64,000 nt of DNA from Cepaea nemoralis (lineage: Eukaryota > Mollusca > Gastropoda > Stylommatophora > Helicidae). The stretch covers positions 1 to 64,000 of the forward strand of contig JACEFZ010005134.1 of assembly GCA_014155875.1 (NCBI GenBank). Reading direction: 5' to 3'. Of the stretch, positions 1-14,334 are shown in pieces; positions within the stretch are counted from its first letter, which is position 1; each line of letters starts with the position of its first letter. The notes beneath the pieces were generated by a model that was not told the DNA's origin, searched no databases, and saw only the letters and a list, made by a program, of their open reading frames with translations. Both the position numbers and the translations under genes were made by a program.

Positions 1-4
1 TTCT

Positions 5-55
<51 letters not shown>

Positions 56-314
56 CCCCTTTCCCCCTTTTCCCCCCCCTTTTTATTTTTTTTTTTTTTT
101 TTTTTTTTTTCCCCTTTCCCCCCCTTCCCCCCCCCCTATTTTTTTATTTTTTTTTTTTTTTTTTTTTCCCCATCCTTCCCCCCCCCTTTTTTTTTTTTTT
201 TTCCCTTACTCCTTTCCCCCCCCTTTTTATTTTCCCCTTTCCCCCCCCCCCCCCCCCTTTTCCCCCCCCCCTTTTCAATTTTTTCCCCCCCCTCTTCCTC
301 CCACCTTTCCCCCC

Positions 315-365
<51 letters not shown>

Positions 366-1092
366 TTTTTTTCCTCCTCCTCCCCCATCCCCCTTCCCCC
401 CTTTCCCTTCCCCCTCCTCCCCTTTTCCCCTACCCCCCTTTATCCCCCCCCCCTTCCCTTTCCCCCCTTTTCCCCCCCCTCTATTCCCCCCTTAATTCCT
501 TCCTCCCCTTTCTTTTCCCCCCCCCCTTTCCCCATTCCCCCTTTATTTTTTCTTTCCCTCCCCCTTCCCCCCCCCCTTCCCTCCCCTTCCCCTTCCTCCT
601 CCTTCCCCCCTTCCTCCCCCCCCCCCCCACCCTCCCCCTTTCCTCCCCCCTCCCCCCCCCCCTTTTTCCCCCCCCCTCCCTCCTCTCTCTACCTCCTCCC
701 TCCTCCTCCCTTCACATTCCTCCTCCCTCCTCCTCCTCCCCTCCTCCTCTTCCCTCCTCCTCCTCCCCCTCCTTCTCCTCCTTCTCCCTCCTCCTTCTCC
801 CTCTTTCTCCTCCCTCTTCCTTCTCCCTCCGCCTCCTCCCTCCTCCTACTCTCTCCTCCTCCTCCCTCCTCCTCCCTCTCCCTCCTCCTCCCTCTCCTCC
901 TCCTGCTCCCTTCTCCTCCTGCGTTCTCCTCCTCCCTCTTCCTCCTCCCTCCTCCTCGCCTCCTCCTCCACCCTACTCCTCCCTCCTCCTCCTAATCCCT
1001 CCTCCTCCCTCCTATTCCTCCCTACTCCTCCTGTCTCCTCCCTCCTCCTCCCTCCTCTTCCCTCCTCCACCTCCCTCTTCCTCCTCCCTCCT
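1..1092. repeat. Homopyrimidine low-complexity tract
   Basis: More than a kilobase of almost only C and T on the plus strand: long T runs, then long C runs, then CCT/TCC triplet blocks. No gene is supported. The complementary strand reads as a Glu/Arg/Gly-rich open frame from 1070 to 846, which is simply the purine repeat translated. It could be a genuine polypyrimidine satellite, able in principle to form triplex DNA, or poor sequence at a contig end. Confidence 0.9.
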
Positions 1093-1112
1093 ACATTTAC
1101 CCAAGACAGACA

Positions 1113-1224
1113 GACAGTCAGACAGATAGTCGGGAACGGGATCTTATATGACTACTTATATAATTTAAATGAGATGCTCTCCACCATGGGCTGGGCCGGG
1201 TCAGACAGACAGACAGACAGACAA

Positions 1225-1315
<91 letters not shown>

Positions 1316-1519
1316 GTCGGGAACGGGAACTTATATGACTACTTATATGAATTAAATGAGATGCTCCCCACCAGGAGTTGGGCGATGCCGGGCCGGGTCA
1401 TACAGACAGACAGATAGATAGTCGGAACGGGAACTTATATGACTACTTATATGAATTAAATGAGATGCTCCCCATCAGAGTCTGGGCGAAGACGGGCCGG
1501 GTCAGACAGACAGACAGAC

Positions 1520-1594
<75 letters not shown>

Positions 1595-1692
1595 TAGTCG
1601 GTAACGGGAACGAGAACTTATATGACTACTTATATGAATTAAATGAGATGCTCCCCACCAGAGTCTGGGCGAAGCCGGGCCGGGTCAGCTAG
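1113..1692 (+). mobile_element. 3' end of a non-autonomous Helitron with internal minisatellite
   Basis: Four copies of a core of about 85 bp (starting near 1126, 1317, 1421 and 1597) alternate with GACA/ACAG microsatellite. Each core runs from a gggaacgggaactta-type start through a gagatgctccccacc block to a GC-rich gccgggccgggtcag end. The last copy ends in CTAG at 1689-1692, followed by T, the CTRR|T ending expected of Helitrons. The same core, in the same order, ends the fuller element at 50327-51403. The 5' half is absent here; pyrimidine tract lies to the left. An open frame through 1378-1692 follows the repeat and is not evidence of a gene. Confidence 0.7.
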
Positions 1693-3104
1693 TTTCACAA
1701 TAAAGAAAACCGGCTTTAGAGGTCAAATGTTAGAGAAAAGTTCTTAGAATATCCTGGACCGAAAAAAAAAAAGACTGACATTTACAAAGAATAAAACTGG
1801 ATCATAAACTGCATCGTGTCTCGGAAACTGGAATATTTGTGCCATGTTAAACGTCGCAGTGGCTGGGAAATAACAGTTATTTATTTTGGAAGAAGAGACA
1901 GCGTCGACTAGCACGAAGATGGGCATTACAAACAACTTGGGCATGATGGGACACGAGGCAGGAGATCAAGTAACTTATCCGCGGGTCGTAAAGAAAGCGA
2001 ACACCTGCAAGGTCCTGCCACATGATAATGATGAGGTCGAGCCAGGTACTCTCTGAGCCGGAGGTGAACACATGAACCACTCAGCCACAACTCCCACTAG
2101 ACGGGTATCAGTAGAGCATATGCCATTGGCTGTTCGACTATTCCTCTCTTTCATCTTCTGTCCATCGCTATGGGACTATTCCTCACTTTCATCTTCTGCC
2201 CATCGCTATGGGACTATTCCTCACTTCCGCTGGAATTCAGATCTACTAGTTGTTTTATTTTTTTGGTTTAATTTTTTTTTTTTTTTTGATATTTAGTTTT
2301 GGCACCAAGCCATTTTTAGAGACGTGTTGCATTTCCCAAGGCTTATTTTCTACGTCCAGTAGTTTGTGATTGCTTTCTGAAAAGAAATCTTGACGTCTAA
2401 ATGTCGGTGTATGGGTTGAAATGCCTACCTCGCTATCAGCGAAACGGAAGTTTAAGAGCGTGCATTCTGATCTTTTCGACCACGTCACCATGCTAGCACT
2501 TCATTTATCTCATCTCATCTCATCATGTTCCTCTTGTACCTTGCGGTGTCGAGGTGAAGTATAAACTTCGTGAGAGTGCCCGGTTATGGGCTTCGTATAT
2601 CGACATTCCCATGGATTCTGTTATTCCCTCCGTCCAACGTTTCCATTAACATTGCCGGGTCGATAGCCGTTTGGGTCAGCCCGTTTATACTTCTTAGTTT
2701 TTCTACGAGCAGTATGAAGATCCCCTGCCGGCTTGCTAGGCCAGTCGCAGGTTTAGGACACTAATCTGACCACAGGGAGTCCATCCCCTATGGCGAGCCA
2801 TAGCCCCGTTAGCCCATGACCTCGCGGTCATGGTTGCCCGGTCTGCACCACGTGGAGGTGGGGGTTGGCTTGTGTAGTCTGCGGGTCATCGGCAGGCTAC
2901 TAATTTTCGCTCTTCACCCCTCCTGGGAGAGGCTAGCCGATCCTAACCCTGCTGGCTGCAGGGCCAGGCGCATTCCACACCTTGCAGACCCACCTTGCAC
3001 TTCATTTATAATTTCATCAATTTTCTTGTGGCTTAAATTGTTGAGACACTCATTGTCTTGTGTGCACGATCTCTTCAGGGTTGGCATGTATGTGTGATAG
3101 CCTC
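1693..3104. other. No gene recognised
   Basis: Unassigned sequence. A 41-bp unit containing catcgctatgggactattcc is tandemly duplicated at about 2145-2225, and 2271-2288 is a T run. Bases near 2373-2395 share the motif tacgtccagtagtttg with 3594-3620, which suggests remnants of one dispersed repeat. No splice-bounded exon or conserved protein was seen. Confidence 0.5.
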
Positions 3105-3111
3105 TGTGCCA

Positions 3112-3177
3112 ATTCAACACACACACACACACACACACATACACACACACACACACACACACTCACTCACACACACA
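3112..3177. repeat. (CA)n microsatellite
   Basis: Nearly pure CA dinucleotide repeat. The Val/Cys-rich open frame on the minus strand across it is repeat translation, not a gene. Confidence 0.95.
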
Positions 3178-3916
3178 CCGTGGCCTGGTTAAACCAACCT
3201 GGCCAGCACATTCGCCACTGGACATTTGATCAATGCTGATGTTGTCAACGGGAATTCGGATGGTGGTCAGGTTAGAGCTGTGACTCTCGATGATTGTAGA
3301 GTTACACCATTCACCTCTGACCTTGTTTGACGTCATACCATAGATTGCTCTGTGAATGTAAATCATTAAGGAAATATATGTGCATTACATAATACTACAA
3401 CACACACATACACACAGGGCACCATATGATGATGATAATTTTGATTTTGACTTTGATTACATGGACTCATCACTTAGAGGAAAGATGATTGTGTATGATG
3501 AGAACAGCTTCATACTCTTAATTAGTTACACATCATTTACTGGGCGTGGCAGTCAACCCCAGAGATTTTTAGCATTGATTTCCTGGCAAGTTTACGTCCA
3601 GTAGTTTGCCATTGCTTTCTGAACGACTGGCACACATACCTTTGTATGAGAGCCAACCTAAGGAAGTCTGCTGTCAAATCGCCCGCAGCTGTGTTTCGAA
3701 CGCGGTATGCTGGATTAAGAATTGTGTTCATAACCCTGTTGCCACAGAAGCATCTTTCAAATTATTTAAGTGAATACAAGTAAATAAGAGATTCACGGTA
3801 ACGCTGCACAACATCTCCATCGGCAACAGCATTTATTTAAACACAGAAGACAGACAATATCTTGCACGCCTAATTGCTAATTCCTCACTATAATTGAGCA
3901 ATCGCGTATTTCTCAA
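3178..3916. other. No gene recognised
   Basis: AT-rich sequence without a supported feature. The stretch 3540-3640 shares a short motif (tacgtccagtagtttg and attgctttctga) with 2373-2395, probably an old dispersed repeat. Confidence 0.45.
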
Positions 3917-4115
3917 TACAGTATACGAAATGCTTTATGACCGTAGTTTACAAGATTCTGATCTAGGCGATTTCTGACCTGACGAGATGCAGCCATACCT
4001 GGCAATACAGTACACGAAATGCTTTTTCTGTGGTAACATGCATGACGGTAGTGTATGAGATTCTGATCGCTCACCTAGGCGATTTCTGACCTGACGAGAT
4101 GCAGCCATGCCAGGC
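3917..4115. repeat. Tandem duplication of about 100 bp
   Basis: Two adjacent diverged copies. Both contain cgaaatgctttt-like sequence, then gattctgatc and aggcgatttctgacctgacgagatgcagccat. The second copy carries extra bases in its first half. Non-coding. Confidence 0.8.
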
Positions 4116-4227
4116 AATAAATCGTGCAACGGGTTATTTGCGCTTTCTGTGTTTTCATTAACTCAGGGAGTACATTGTTGTGAACACAGGGAGATAATCA
4201 CAGAACAATTACAATTAATCACGTATC

Positions 4228-4565
4228 GTCCACTGAACAGATGAATGAATGAATGAATAATGAATGAATGAATGAATGAATGAATGAATGAATGAATGAA
4301 TTGGTCAAATGCATGTACTGCAAGCCTTTGAATGATTGAAGGAGTAAATGAATGAATGCATGGACAAATCTGTAAACTATCTGTACTGCAAGCCTTTGAA
4401 TGAATGAATGAATGAATGAATGAACGAACGTACGAACGAATGAACGAATGAATGAATGAATGAATGAATCGGTAAATTACCTTTACTGGAAGCCTTTGAA
4501 TGAATGAATGAATGAATGAATGAATGAATGAATGAATCGGTAAACTACCTGTACTGCAAACCTTT
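4228..4565. repeat. (TGAA)n microsatellite inside a composite repeat
   Basis: Runs of TGAA/AATG alternate with a unit of about 30 bp, cggtaaactacctgtactgc followed by aagcctttg, seen about four times (near 4300, 4370, 4470 and 4535). The structure resembles a microsatellite-core element, but no termini could be defined. Confidence 0.85.
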
Positions 4566-4675
4566 GGTATAAATCCTGATGTACACGAGTTTGTTGTTAT
4601 CTTCAGCTGAATTGATGCAATAATATTTTACCTCAGGGCCTTTTATTTCTGGAGAGCAAAACCAATAAGTTTCTC

Positions 4676-4750
4676 AACACACACACACACACGCGCACGC
4701 ACACACACATGCGCACGCACACACACACACTCACGCACACACACACACAC

Positions 4751-4838
<88 letters not shown>
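4676..4838. repeat. (CA)n and (TA)n microsatellite at the LINE A 3' end
   Basis: CA/CG-type repeat 4676-4752, then a pure TA run to 4838. It directly follows the C-terminal coding end of LINE A on the minus strand. RTE-like elements commonly end in simple repeats, so this may be the element's 3' tail after expansion. Confidence 0.85.
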
Positions 4839-4841
<3 letters not shown>

Positions 4842-4844
4842 TTA

Positions 4845-6870
4845 GTCTTTCCTCTTGAACCTAAGTCGGCGCATAGGGCAGAAGTCATGCCTCTCCATGT
4901 CTGGCGGTTCGCCGCTACCTGTTGTAGATCCTGGATGTTCACTTGGCCGTTGAATGAGCCTTCTCTGACGATGGTTCTACGCAAGGTCTCTCTTGGTCTT
5001 CCCCGTTTTCTTTTCCCTACTGGTGACCATATGAAGACTTGGTAGGGGAGTCTTGTCTTGTCCATTCTGAGTACATGGCCGATGTAGTTCCAACGGCGTC
5101 TTCTTATAAAATTGGATACTGTATCTTGCTTAGTCTCTTGTCTTATTTGCGTATTGGTTCTGAAGTCTGTCCAGTGGATGTTTAGAAGTCTTCTAAGACA
5201 TTTGTTCTCAAAATTATATAATTTTTTTTTATCTAAAGCTCCCGTTGATTTCCAACTCTCACATCCATACGTTAACACTGGAATCACACAAGAGTTGAAG
5301 ATTTTAAGTTTCGTGTGTTTGCTGAGTGTCTTTGACTTCCAGATGTTTGACAGTTTATTGAAGGCACCAGATGCCAGTGCGATTCTAGATAATATTTCTG
5401 GCATTGAGTCCCCTGTAGATGTCATTTTGCTTCCTAGGTATGTGAAGCTGTTGACTTTTTCAAGAACGTGGTTGTTTAATTTGGTGTCATCTGAACTGTT
5501 GGTAAGATCGATAGTTTTTGTTTTTGTGGTGTTAATTTGGAGACCAATTTTCCCTGAAACATTTTGGAGATGGTTTATTTTCTCTTGGGCATCTGGGTGT
5601 GTTGAACTCAAAAGTCGTCGGCTAAGTCCAGGTCTTCTAGAGTTTTATCAACCCAATGGATACCCATAGTTGAGTTGTTTGTGCATTTGCGCATGACCCA
5701 ATCGATAGCTATTCCGAAGAGCATCGGTGATAAGACACAACCCTGTTTCACTCCCGTTTCCACTGAGAACCAGTCAGAGTTGCCTGTTTCTGTTCTTACG
5801 CAGCAACGTGTCTCTTTGTAGAAAGATTTTATGACGTTTGTATATTTGGTAGGGAAAACCATAGATGTTAAGTAGATTCCAAAGTGAAGGACGTTGATAC
5901 TGTCGAAGGCTTTTTGAAAGTCGACAAAGTTAATTTTGACTGGAATTCTACCGAGTCTTCAATGATTATTCTGAGGGTGAAAATGTGGTCTATGCATGAC
6001 CGTTGTGGTCTTAAGCCTGCTTGTTCTTCTCTGAGCCTTTCATCTATCGCCTTTTTCAATCTCTCAAGTAACATGCTACAAAAAAGTTTTCCTGGTACTG
6101 ACAATAGAGCGATACCACGCCAATTATTGCAATCAGACATATCGCCTTTGTTTGGCAGTTTGAAAATTACACCATCGTTCCACTGTTGTGGTGGGCATTC
6201 GCTTTGCCAGATTTAATTGATCAGCTGTAACAGACGTTGTAAAGTATTCTCATCTGCTGCTTTGAGCATTTCTCCTGAGATGTTGTCTTCACCAACAGCT
6301 TTGTTTTTCTTCAATTTTTTTTTTTAATGGCTGCTTTAATCTCTTCCATGGTGAATAACTCGCAGGAGGCATCTAGTGGGGGAATAGTAATTTCGCCATC
6401 CAGGTTTGGAACAGTGTCAAGCTGCGGTCTATTTAATATTTCTTTGAAATGTTCTGCCCATCTTTGCTTTTGAAGGTCATCGGATAACAATTGATTGCCT
6501 TGTTTGTCTTTGATGGGTATATTTGGTGTAGGTGAGTGATTGTTGCTTCATGATATGGAATACGGCTTTGTTGTTTCCAGTTCTGGCAGCTGCTTCGGCG
6601 TCGGTGGCCAGGCTGTGAATAAAGTTCTGTTTGTCTTTTCGTGCGCTTGATTTCACCTCTTTATCCAACATAGAGTATTTTTGCTTATGGTTTTCATATG
6701 TAGATGTGTCTTTTGCAGAAAGAAGTGTTAGTTTTGCTTGTTTTCTTTCTTGTATCTTCGTCCAGGTGTTATCGCTTAGCCATTTCTTCTTCTGCCTTTG
6801 TACGTAGCCGACTGTGTTTGTTGCAGCATTTAGCAAGGTATTTTATTTTAAAAGGAAATTCCAATTTTCT
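4845..6870 (-). pseudogene. LINE A reverse transcriptase and C-terminal region
   Basis: The order is: a basic linker (6477-6836, KKKWLSDNTWTKI); the palm start CNNWRGIALLSVPGKLF with QAGLRPQRSCIDHIF (5990-6140); a frameshift; the FVDFQKAFDS catalytic block near 5900-5930; VKQGCVLSPMLF; and the LADDF box near 5610-5625, equivalent to YADD. A break follows, then 4850-5611 encodes the thumb and C-terminus with RRRRWNYIGHVLRMD and GKRKRGRPRETLRRT, typical of this LINE group. Translation of the TA/CA repeat below 4838 is spurious. Confidence 0.88.
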
Positions 6871-6989
6871 TCAATGTTGTTTTTAATATTCGCATTGCTC
6901 GATATACTTTCTTTGTTAGCATAGATGTTTTGTACCTCTGAATTGAATGCGAGTTGGTGTTCTTTAGTCATTAGGGACTATGAGTTTAC

Positions 6990-7808
6990 TTTCTTAATTC
7001 TGGGTGATCTGTGCAGAGTCTTAAGCTTTATTTTTAGCTTGGCAATGCAGAGATTGTGATCACTGCCAACATCTGCACCTCTGTAGGCTCTGACGTCTTG
7101 TACTGATGAACGAAATTTGGCACTAATGTAAAAATGATCTATCTGATTTTTTGTGATACTATTAGGCGAAATCCACTTGATTTTATGTATATCTTTATGC
7201 GGACATAGAGAGTTTGCTATTATCAGATTTGCTATTTCATAGAATTCTAGCAGTCTCTCCGTTTTGGTTCATGTCCCCTAAGCCGTGAATTCCCATATAT
7301 CTCTCAACACCCTTATTGTCAGACCCTATCTTGGCGTTGAAATCACCCATTACAACAACAATGTCGTGTTTGGGAGATGAGTTGATGGTACCAATTAGTT
7401 GTTCATAGAAATTATCTTTGTTGATGTCTGTATCGCGTTGGTAGGTGCGTAGCACTGTATGATTGTTAGCTTGAAATATTTTGTTTCGTAATGCACTGTT
7501 ATGATTCTATCATTTACTGGTTCCCAGCTAATCAGTGATCTTTCTGCATTTTTTGACATGATGATAGCGACTCCGTTCGAATGATGGTTGTCGGTTATTC
7601 CTGAATAAATAATGTGTCTTTGTTCACAGTTGAGAAATGTCTTACCTGAGTCAGTCCATCTGCAGTCACTAACCCCGAGAATCTCTAGGTTGTATTCATT
7701 CATAACACTACACACCTGAGTAGTTTTCCCCGTCTGGTACATAGTTCTGACATTCCAATAACCAATCTTGAAAGTATCCTTGGAGTGTAACAAATTTGAG
7801 CGACGCAT
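6990..7808 (-). pseudogene. LINE A endonuclease domain
   Basis: Apurinic/apyrimidinic-like endonuclease (EEP superfamily) that would nick target DNA to prime reverse transcription. The N-terminal part (7395-7808) starts near IGYWNVRTMYQTGK and holds a DCRWTDSG block. A frameshift near 7440-7455 leads into the part carrying the catalytic GDFNAKIG motif. A further break leads to SDHNLC-like sequence near 7045-7060, the usual end of the fold. The frameshifts show that the copy is dead. Confidence 0.85.
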
Positions 7809-8060
7809 TTACAGCCAAAAATTGATTCTGAAACAACGGAAAATGGTTAGTCGGATCGTCGATAAACCGTCTTAAGCCAAGCTAGAAGGAAACACGTCGA
7901 GAATATCCCGGTTGTATTTTAACACACACTACACACCTGGGTTGGTTTTAACGTTCCAACAACCAATCTTGAAATATCCTTGGAATTTAACAAGTTTGAG
8001 CGAAGCAACATAACATTTAGAGCCAGAAATCTGATTCTGAAACAACGGGAAGTTTTACGA
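7700..8060 (-). repeat. Tandem duplication of the LINE A 5' end
   Basis: Two diverged copies about 205 bp apart share acacacctg, ccaatcttgaaa, tatccttgga and gattctgaaacaacgg. One lies at the start of the endonuclease frame (7700-7840) and one upstream (7920-8047). It looks like a 5' leader duplication, comparable in layout to 5' monomers of some LINEs. Confidence 0.7.
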
Positions 8061-8064
8061 ACAC

Positions 8065-8078
8065 GTCCCGCCATCTTG
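8065..8078 (-). promoter_or_regulatory. YY1-like motif in the LINE A 5' leader
   Basis: On the minus strand it reads CAAGATGGCGGGAC, close to the known YY1 consensus (AAGATGGCGGC). It lies within about 30 bases of the presumed element start. The identical 14 bases occur near the 5' end of Nimb-1 at 19532-19545. Function is inferred from the motif only. Confidence 0.5.
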
Positions 8079-8095
8079 ACCTAGACCGGAAACCA

Positions 8096-8097
<2 letters not shown>

Positions 8098-8162
<65 letters not shown>

Positions 8163-8166
8163 TATA
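8098..8166. repeat. (TA)n microsatellite
   Basis: Pure TA repeat with a small phase break near 8104 and 8157. It separates LINE A from an RNase H fragment. Confidence 0.95.
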
Positions 8167-8168
8167 CA

Positions 8169-8260
8169 GTAGCCTTACCTGCAAGCTTGTCAGCCCGCTC
8201 ATTTCTTTGTACACCTGCATGCCCTGGCACGAAAATGAAACAAATCTTTGCAAGCCGAGA
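8169..8260 (-). pseudogene. RNase H fragment of an RNase H-bearing LINE
   Basis: The minus strand encodes FVPGHAG followed by NERADKLAG, the C-terminal part of a LINE RNase H domain. It is nearly the same as positions 21640-21725 of Nimb-2. Only about 30 codons remain. It ends at the same point of the domain where Nimb-3 is cut at 22586. Confidence 0.75.
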
Positions 8261-8265
8261 CCCCT

Positions 8266-8446
8266 CTAGGGGGTTGCGTGGTCTCGAGGTATGGTGTCCT
8301 CCTCGAGTGCTGGAGGTCCCGGGTTCAGGCCACGGTGAGGACCGGGATTTATTTCACGTTTACTTTTAGTAATAAAATTTCCCCTGGTCTCTGAGTAGTG
8401 AGATCGGACGCCCGTGTGTATTGTTGCGCACGTAAAAAAATCCCAT
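8266..8446 (+). mobile_element. tRNA-derived SINE (S1a)
   Basis: The head has an A-box-like tggtctcgaggtatgg and a B-box-like gggttcaggcc about 30 bases later, as in a pol III promoter inherited from a tRNA. The body holds gcgcacgtaaaaaaatccc and the element stops at an ATC repeat. The same head occurs in the SINE at 62995-63293 but with a different body and tail. No target duplication was found because the 3' end abuts the simple-repeat tail of LINE B. Confidence 0.65.
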
Positions 8447-8454
8447 CATCATCA

Positions 8455-9960
8455 TCAAGTGGCGTGCCGGCTGGCGTAGGCGTTCATGGCTCTCCACAGA
8501 TCTCGGTCTTTGGTGTTCTGGATCAACTCTGCTGATGGTATTCCTCCATGCCACCGTCTCAATCTGTCCAGCATCATTTGTCTTGGTCTGCCTCTGCTTC
8601 TCTTCCCCTCGATCTTTCCAGTTGTCACGATGTTCTCCAATGCCTCTCTTCTCATCACATGACCAAAGAAAGCTGTTTGTCTCTTTCTTATTGTTGTATA
8701 TAGTGTTCTAGTTTCATTAGCCTCTTTCAGGAAATTGTTGTTAGTTACTCTGGCAGTCCAAGAAATTCGCAACATTCGTCTTAAAAACCACATCTCTGTT
8801 GCTACTAAGTTCTTCCTAATTTGTTCATTTACTTTCCAATATTCGCTGCCATACAGCAAAACTGGTTCTATATAGCATTTTAGCACTCTCTTTCTTACAT
8901 TCATTGATAGCGACTTATTGCATAAGATACTCTTCATTTTCTGAAATGCGGCTTTTGCCTGCCCTATTCTGCTCTTAATCTCTATTGTACATCTTCCATA
9001 TAAGTGCCCCTAGGTATTTAAAATTATCCACTTGGTTGAGAATTTCCCCTTCTATTTCTATGTCACATTTTGGTGTCCCCATTTTCTTTGATATCACCAT
9101 TGTTACTGTTTTCTTGATATTCAAGGTGAGTCCTTTCTGTGCACTTTCTGATACTACAATGTCCAATAATTGTTGTAGGTCTGTTGCATTATCCGCCACC
9201 AATACTGTGTCATCTGCATATCGTATATTGTTTATATTATATCCTCCGATTAGTATTCCTGGCTTCTCTTTGATCTCTCTCATTATTACATCGCTATATA
9301 GGGAGAAGAGATCGGGTGACAAGACACACCCATGTCGTACTCCTAGCTTTATCTGTTCGTAACTACCCTCTTTATTTCCCATTTTAATTGCTGCTACTTG
9401 GTTCCAGTATATATTCTTTATTATTCTTAAATCTTTCCCATCAATGTTGATATCTTCCAACATTTTAATCAGCTCATCATGTTTTACTTTGTCAAATGCC
9501 TTAGTATAATCTATGAAGCATAAAGATATGTCCCTCTGATTCTCTACTGACCTTTCTATTAGTGTTCGTAATATATATATATTGCATTGTTTGTACCCTT
9601 TCCTTCCATAAAACCGTACTGTTCTTCACTAATTTCCATTTTTATTTTCTTTCTTGTTCTTCTCATTATAATTCTGAGTAGAAGCTTAGTGACATGGTTT
9701 ATGAGACTAATTGTACGAAAACCTTCACATTCAGTTGCTCCTGGTCTCTTTGGTATTGCTGTAACTATAGATTTTACCATATCGCTCGGTAAATATCCAC
9801 TGTTGTAAATATCATTTAGCATTTTGGTTAATATATCTACCCCAAATTCTCCCAATACTTCTAATTCTTCTACTGTGATTTCATCTGGCCCAGCTGTTTT
9901 TCCTTTCTTCATATGTTTCATAGCGTCAGCGACTTCTTCTTTTAGAATAGGTGGGCCTTC
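8455..9960 (-). pseudogene. LINE B reverse transcriptase and C-terminus
   Basis: It starts with GPPILKEEVADAMKHMKKGK and the palm start EGFRTISLINHVTKLL (9559-9960). A short TA expansion near 9572-9584 shifts the frame just before CFIDYTKAFDKVKH, the first catalytic Asp block. VRHGCVLSPDLF and the catalytic IRYADDTVL box follow at about 9215-9240. A second frameshift lies near 8990-9000. The C-terminal part (8455-8937) has FFGHVMRRE and KRSRGRPRQMM. Only frameshifts, not missing motifs, separate it from an intact enzyme. Confidence 0.9.
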
Positions 9961-10737
9961 TGTCATATGGCAAATGACAGTGATGCATCATTCAATTGAT
10001 GAGTTAGAGCATCAAAGAAGAAGATACAGAGTGTTACAAATATTGAACATAGTGACACCAATATTGAACGCAATTCAGACGTCGTGAAAATACGTCACCT
10101 AACGCCGTAACGGCTCAAGGGAGTTGTGATCCAGCTTGCGAAGCCAGAGGATGTGTTCTACCGCCAGTCACGGAATTCCAGCCGTTATGCTTCTGCCAGT
10201 CTTCGGTATCTACAGGGAGTAGCTCGGGTTGTGTATTGCCATTCAATGGAGATAGTCCGGGCTTTACTGACACCACGATCGCTGACATTCGTTGGAGTCG
10301 CATGTTGAGGCGTGCTGGCCGAATCATGATCGGGCCATAGACGTTGGCTGATAGACATTGGTTACCAGTAGGGTACAAGTAAGGTAGGCGATGATCATAT
10401 GTGCATTAGTATGATAGCAGACAGCCAGCTTGATTCCTAACATTAACATTGGGATGAGGAGACGATTAGTGAAGGAAGGACGGGAGTGCTTGTGATGCGC
10501 GAAAGACTCAAGACTGGATGCGCATACCCACTCATAGCCGTTAGCTGATGTCACCTGTGTGTAAGTATAACACAGTTCGCTCTACCTCACATTTGTTGAG
10601 TGGTTCTTGGAATACATAGTGATGCTGTTCTATATGCTGTGTAGTAATGTCAGCGCATGCCACTCATGTTCGCAGAGAATCATTTTACCCTAGAGCCAAG
10701 ATAGATCTTGAGGTGAACGTTGCTGCATTATAGTGCA
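9961..10737 (+). repeat. 5' LTR
   Basis: Starts TGTCATATGG and ends TATAGTGCA. The first 19 bases contain an inverted repeat (TGTCAT / ATGACA around a 7-base loop) and the last 14 contain TGCA at both ends. Nearly identical to 14335-15114. Confidence 0.9.
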
Positions 10738-10739
10738 CA

Positions 10740-10757
10740 TGGGAGCGTCGTCCGAGG
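10740..10757 (+). promoter_or_regulatory. Primer-binding site, tRNA-Pro type
   Basis: Begins TGGGAGCGTCGTCCGAGG two bases after the 5' LTR. It resembles the tRNA-Pro primer site used by many retroelements (TGGGGGCTCGTCCGGGAT), allowing one inserted base and a few changes. Confidence 0.6.
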
Positions 10758-14320
<3,563 letters not shown>

Positions 14321-14334
14321 AGAGGGGGCAAAGC
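14321..14334 (+). promoter_or_regulatory. Polypurine tract
   Basis: agagggggcaaagc lies directly before the 3' LTR, the expected position for plus-strand priming. Confidence 0.7.

Larger units (their letters stand above)
4839..8095 (-). mobile_element. RTE-like non-LTR retrotransposon (LINE A), decayed
   Basis: A near full-length LINE reading right to left. It has a short 5' leader with duplicated start (7700-8060), an AP-type endonuclease, a linker, a reverse transcriptase and a C-terminal region, then TA/CA repeat at the 3' end. About 3.26 kb is a normal length for RTE-like elements. The reading frame is broken at several points, so it is inactive. Clade assignment rests on the YWNVRTM start of the endonuclease and the single ORF without RNase H, and is tentative. 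Confidence 0.85.

Noticed and set aside
846..1070. Glu/Gly/Arg-rich open frame on the minus strand
   Set aside because: It is the translation of a purine repeat, with no start context or conserved domain.
5112..5669. 185-codon plus-strand frame opposite LINE A RT
   Set aside because: Antisense shadow of the RT coding strand. No family resemblance.
9955..9966. Target duplication for the LTR element at 9961-15114
   Set aside because: Flanks ccttc and tgaac do not match, and shifting the ends does not give a convincing pair.
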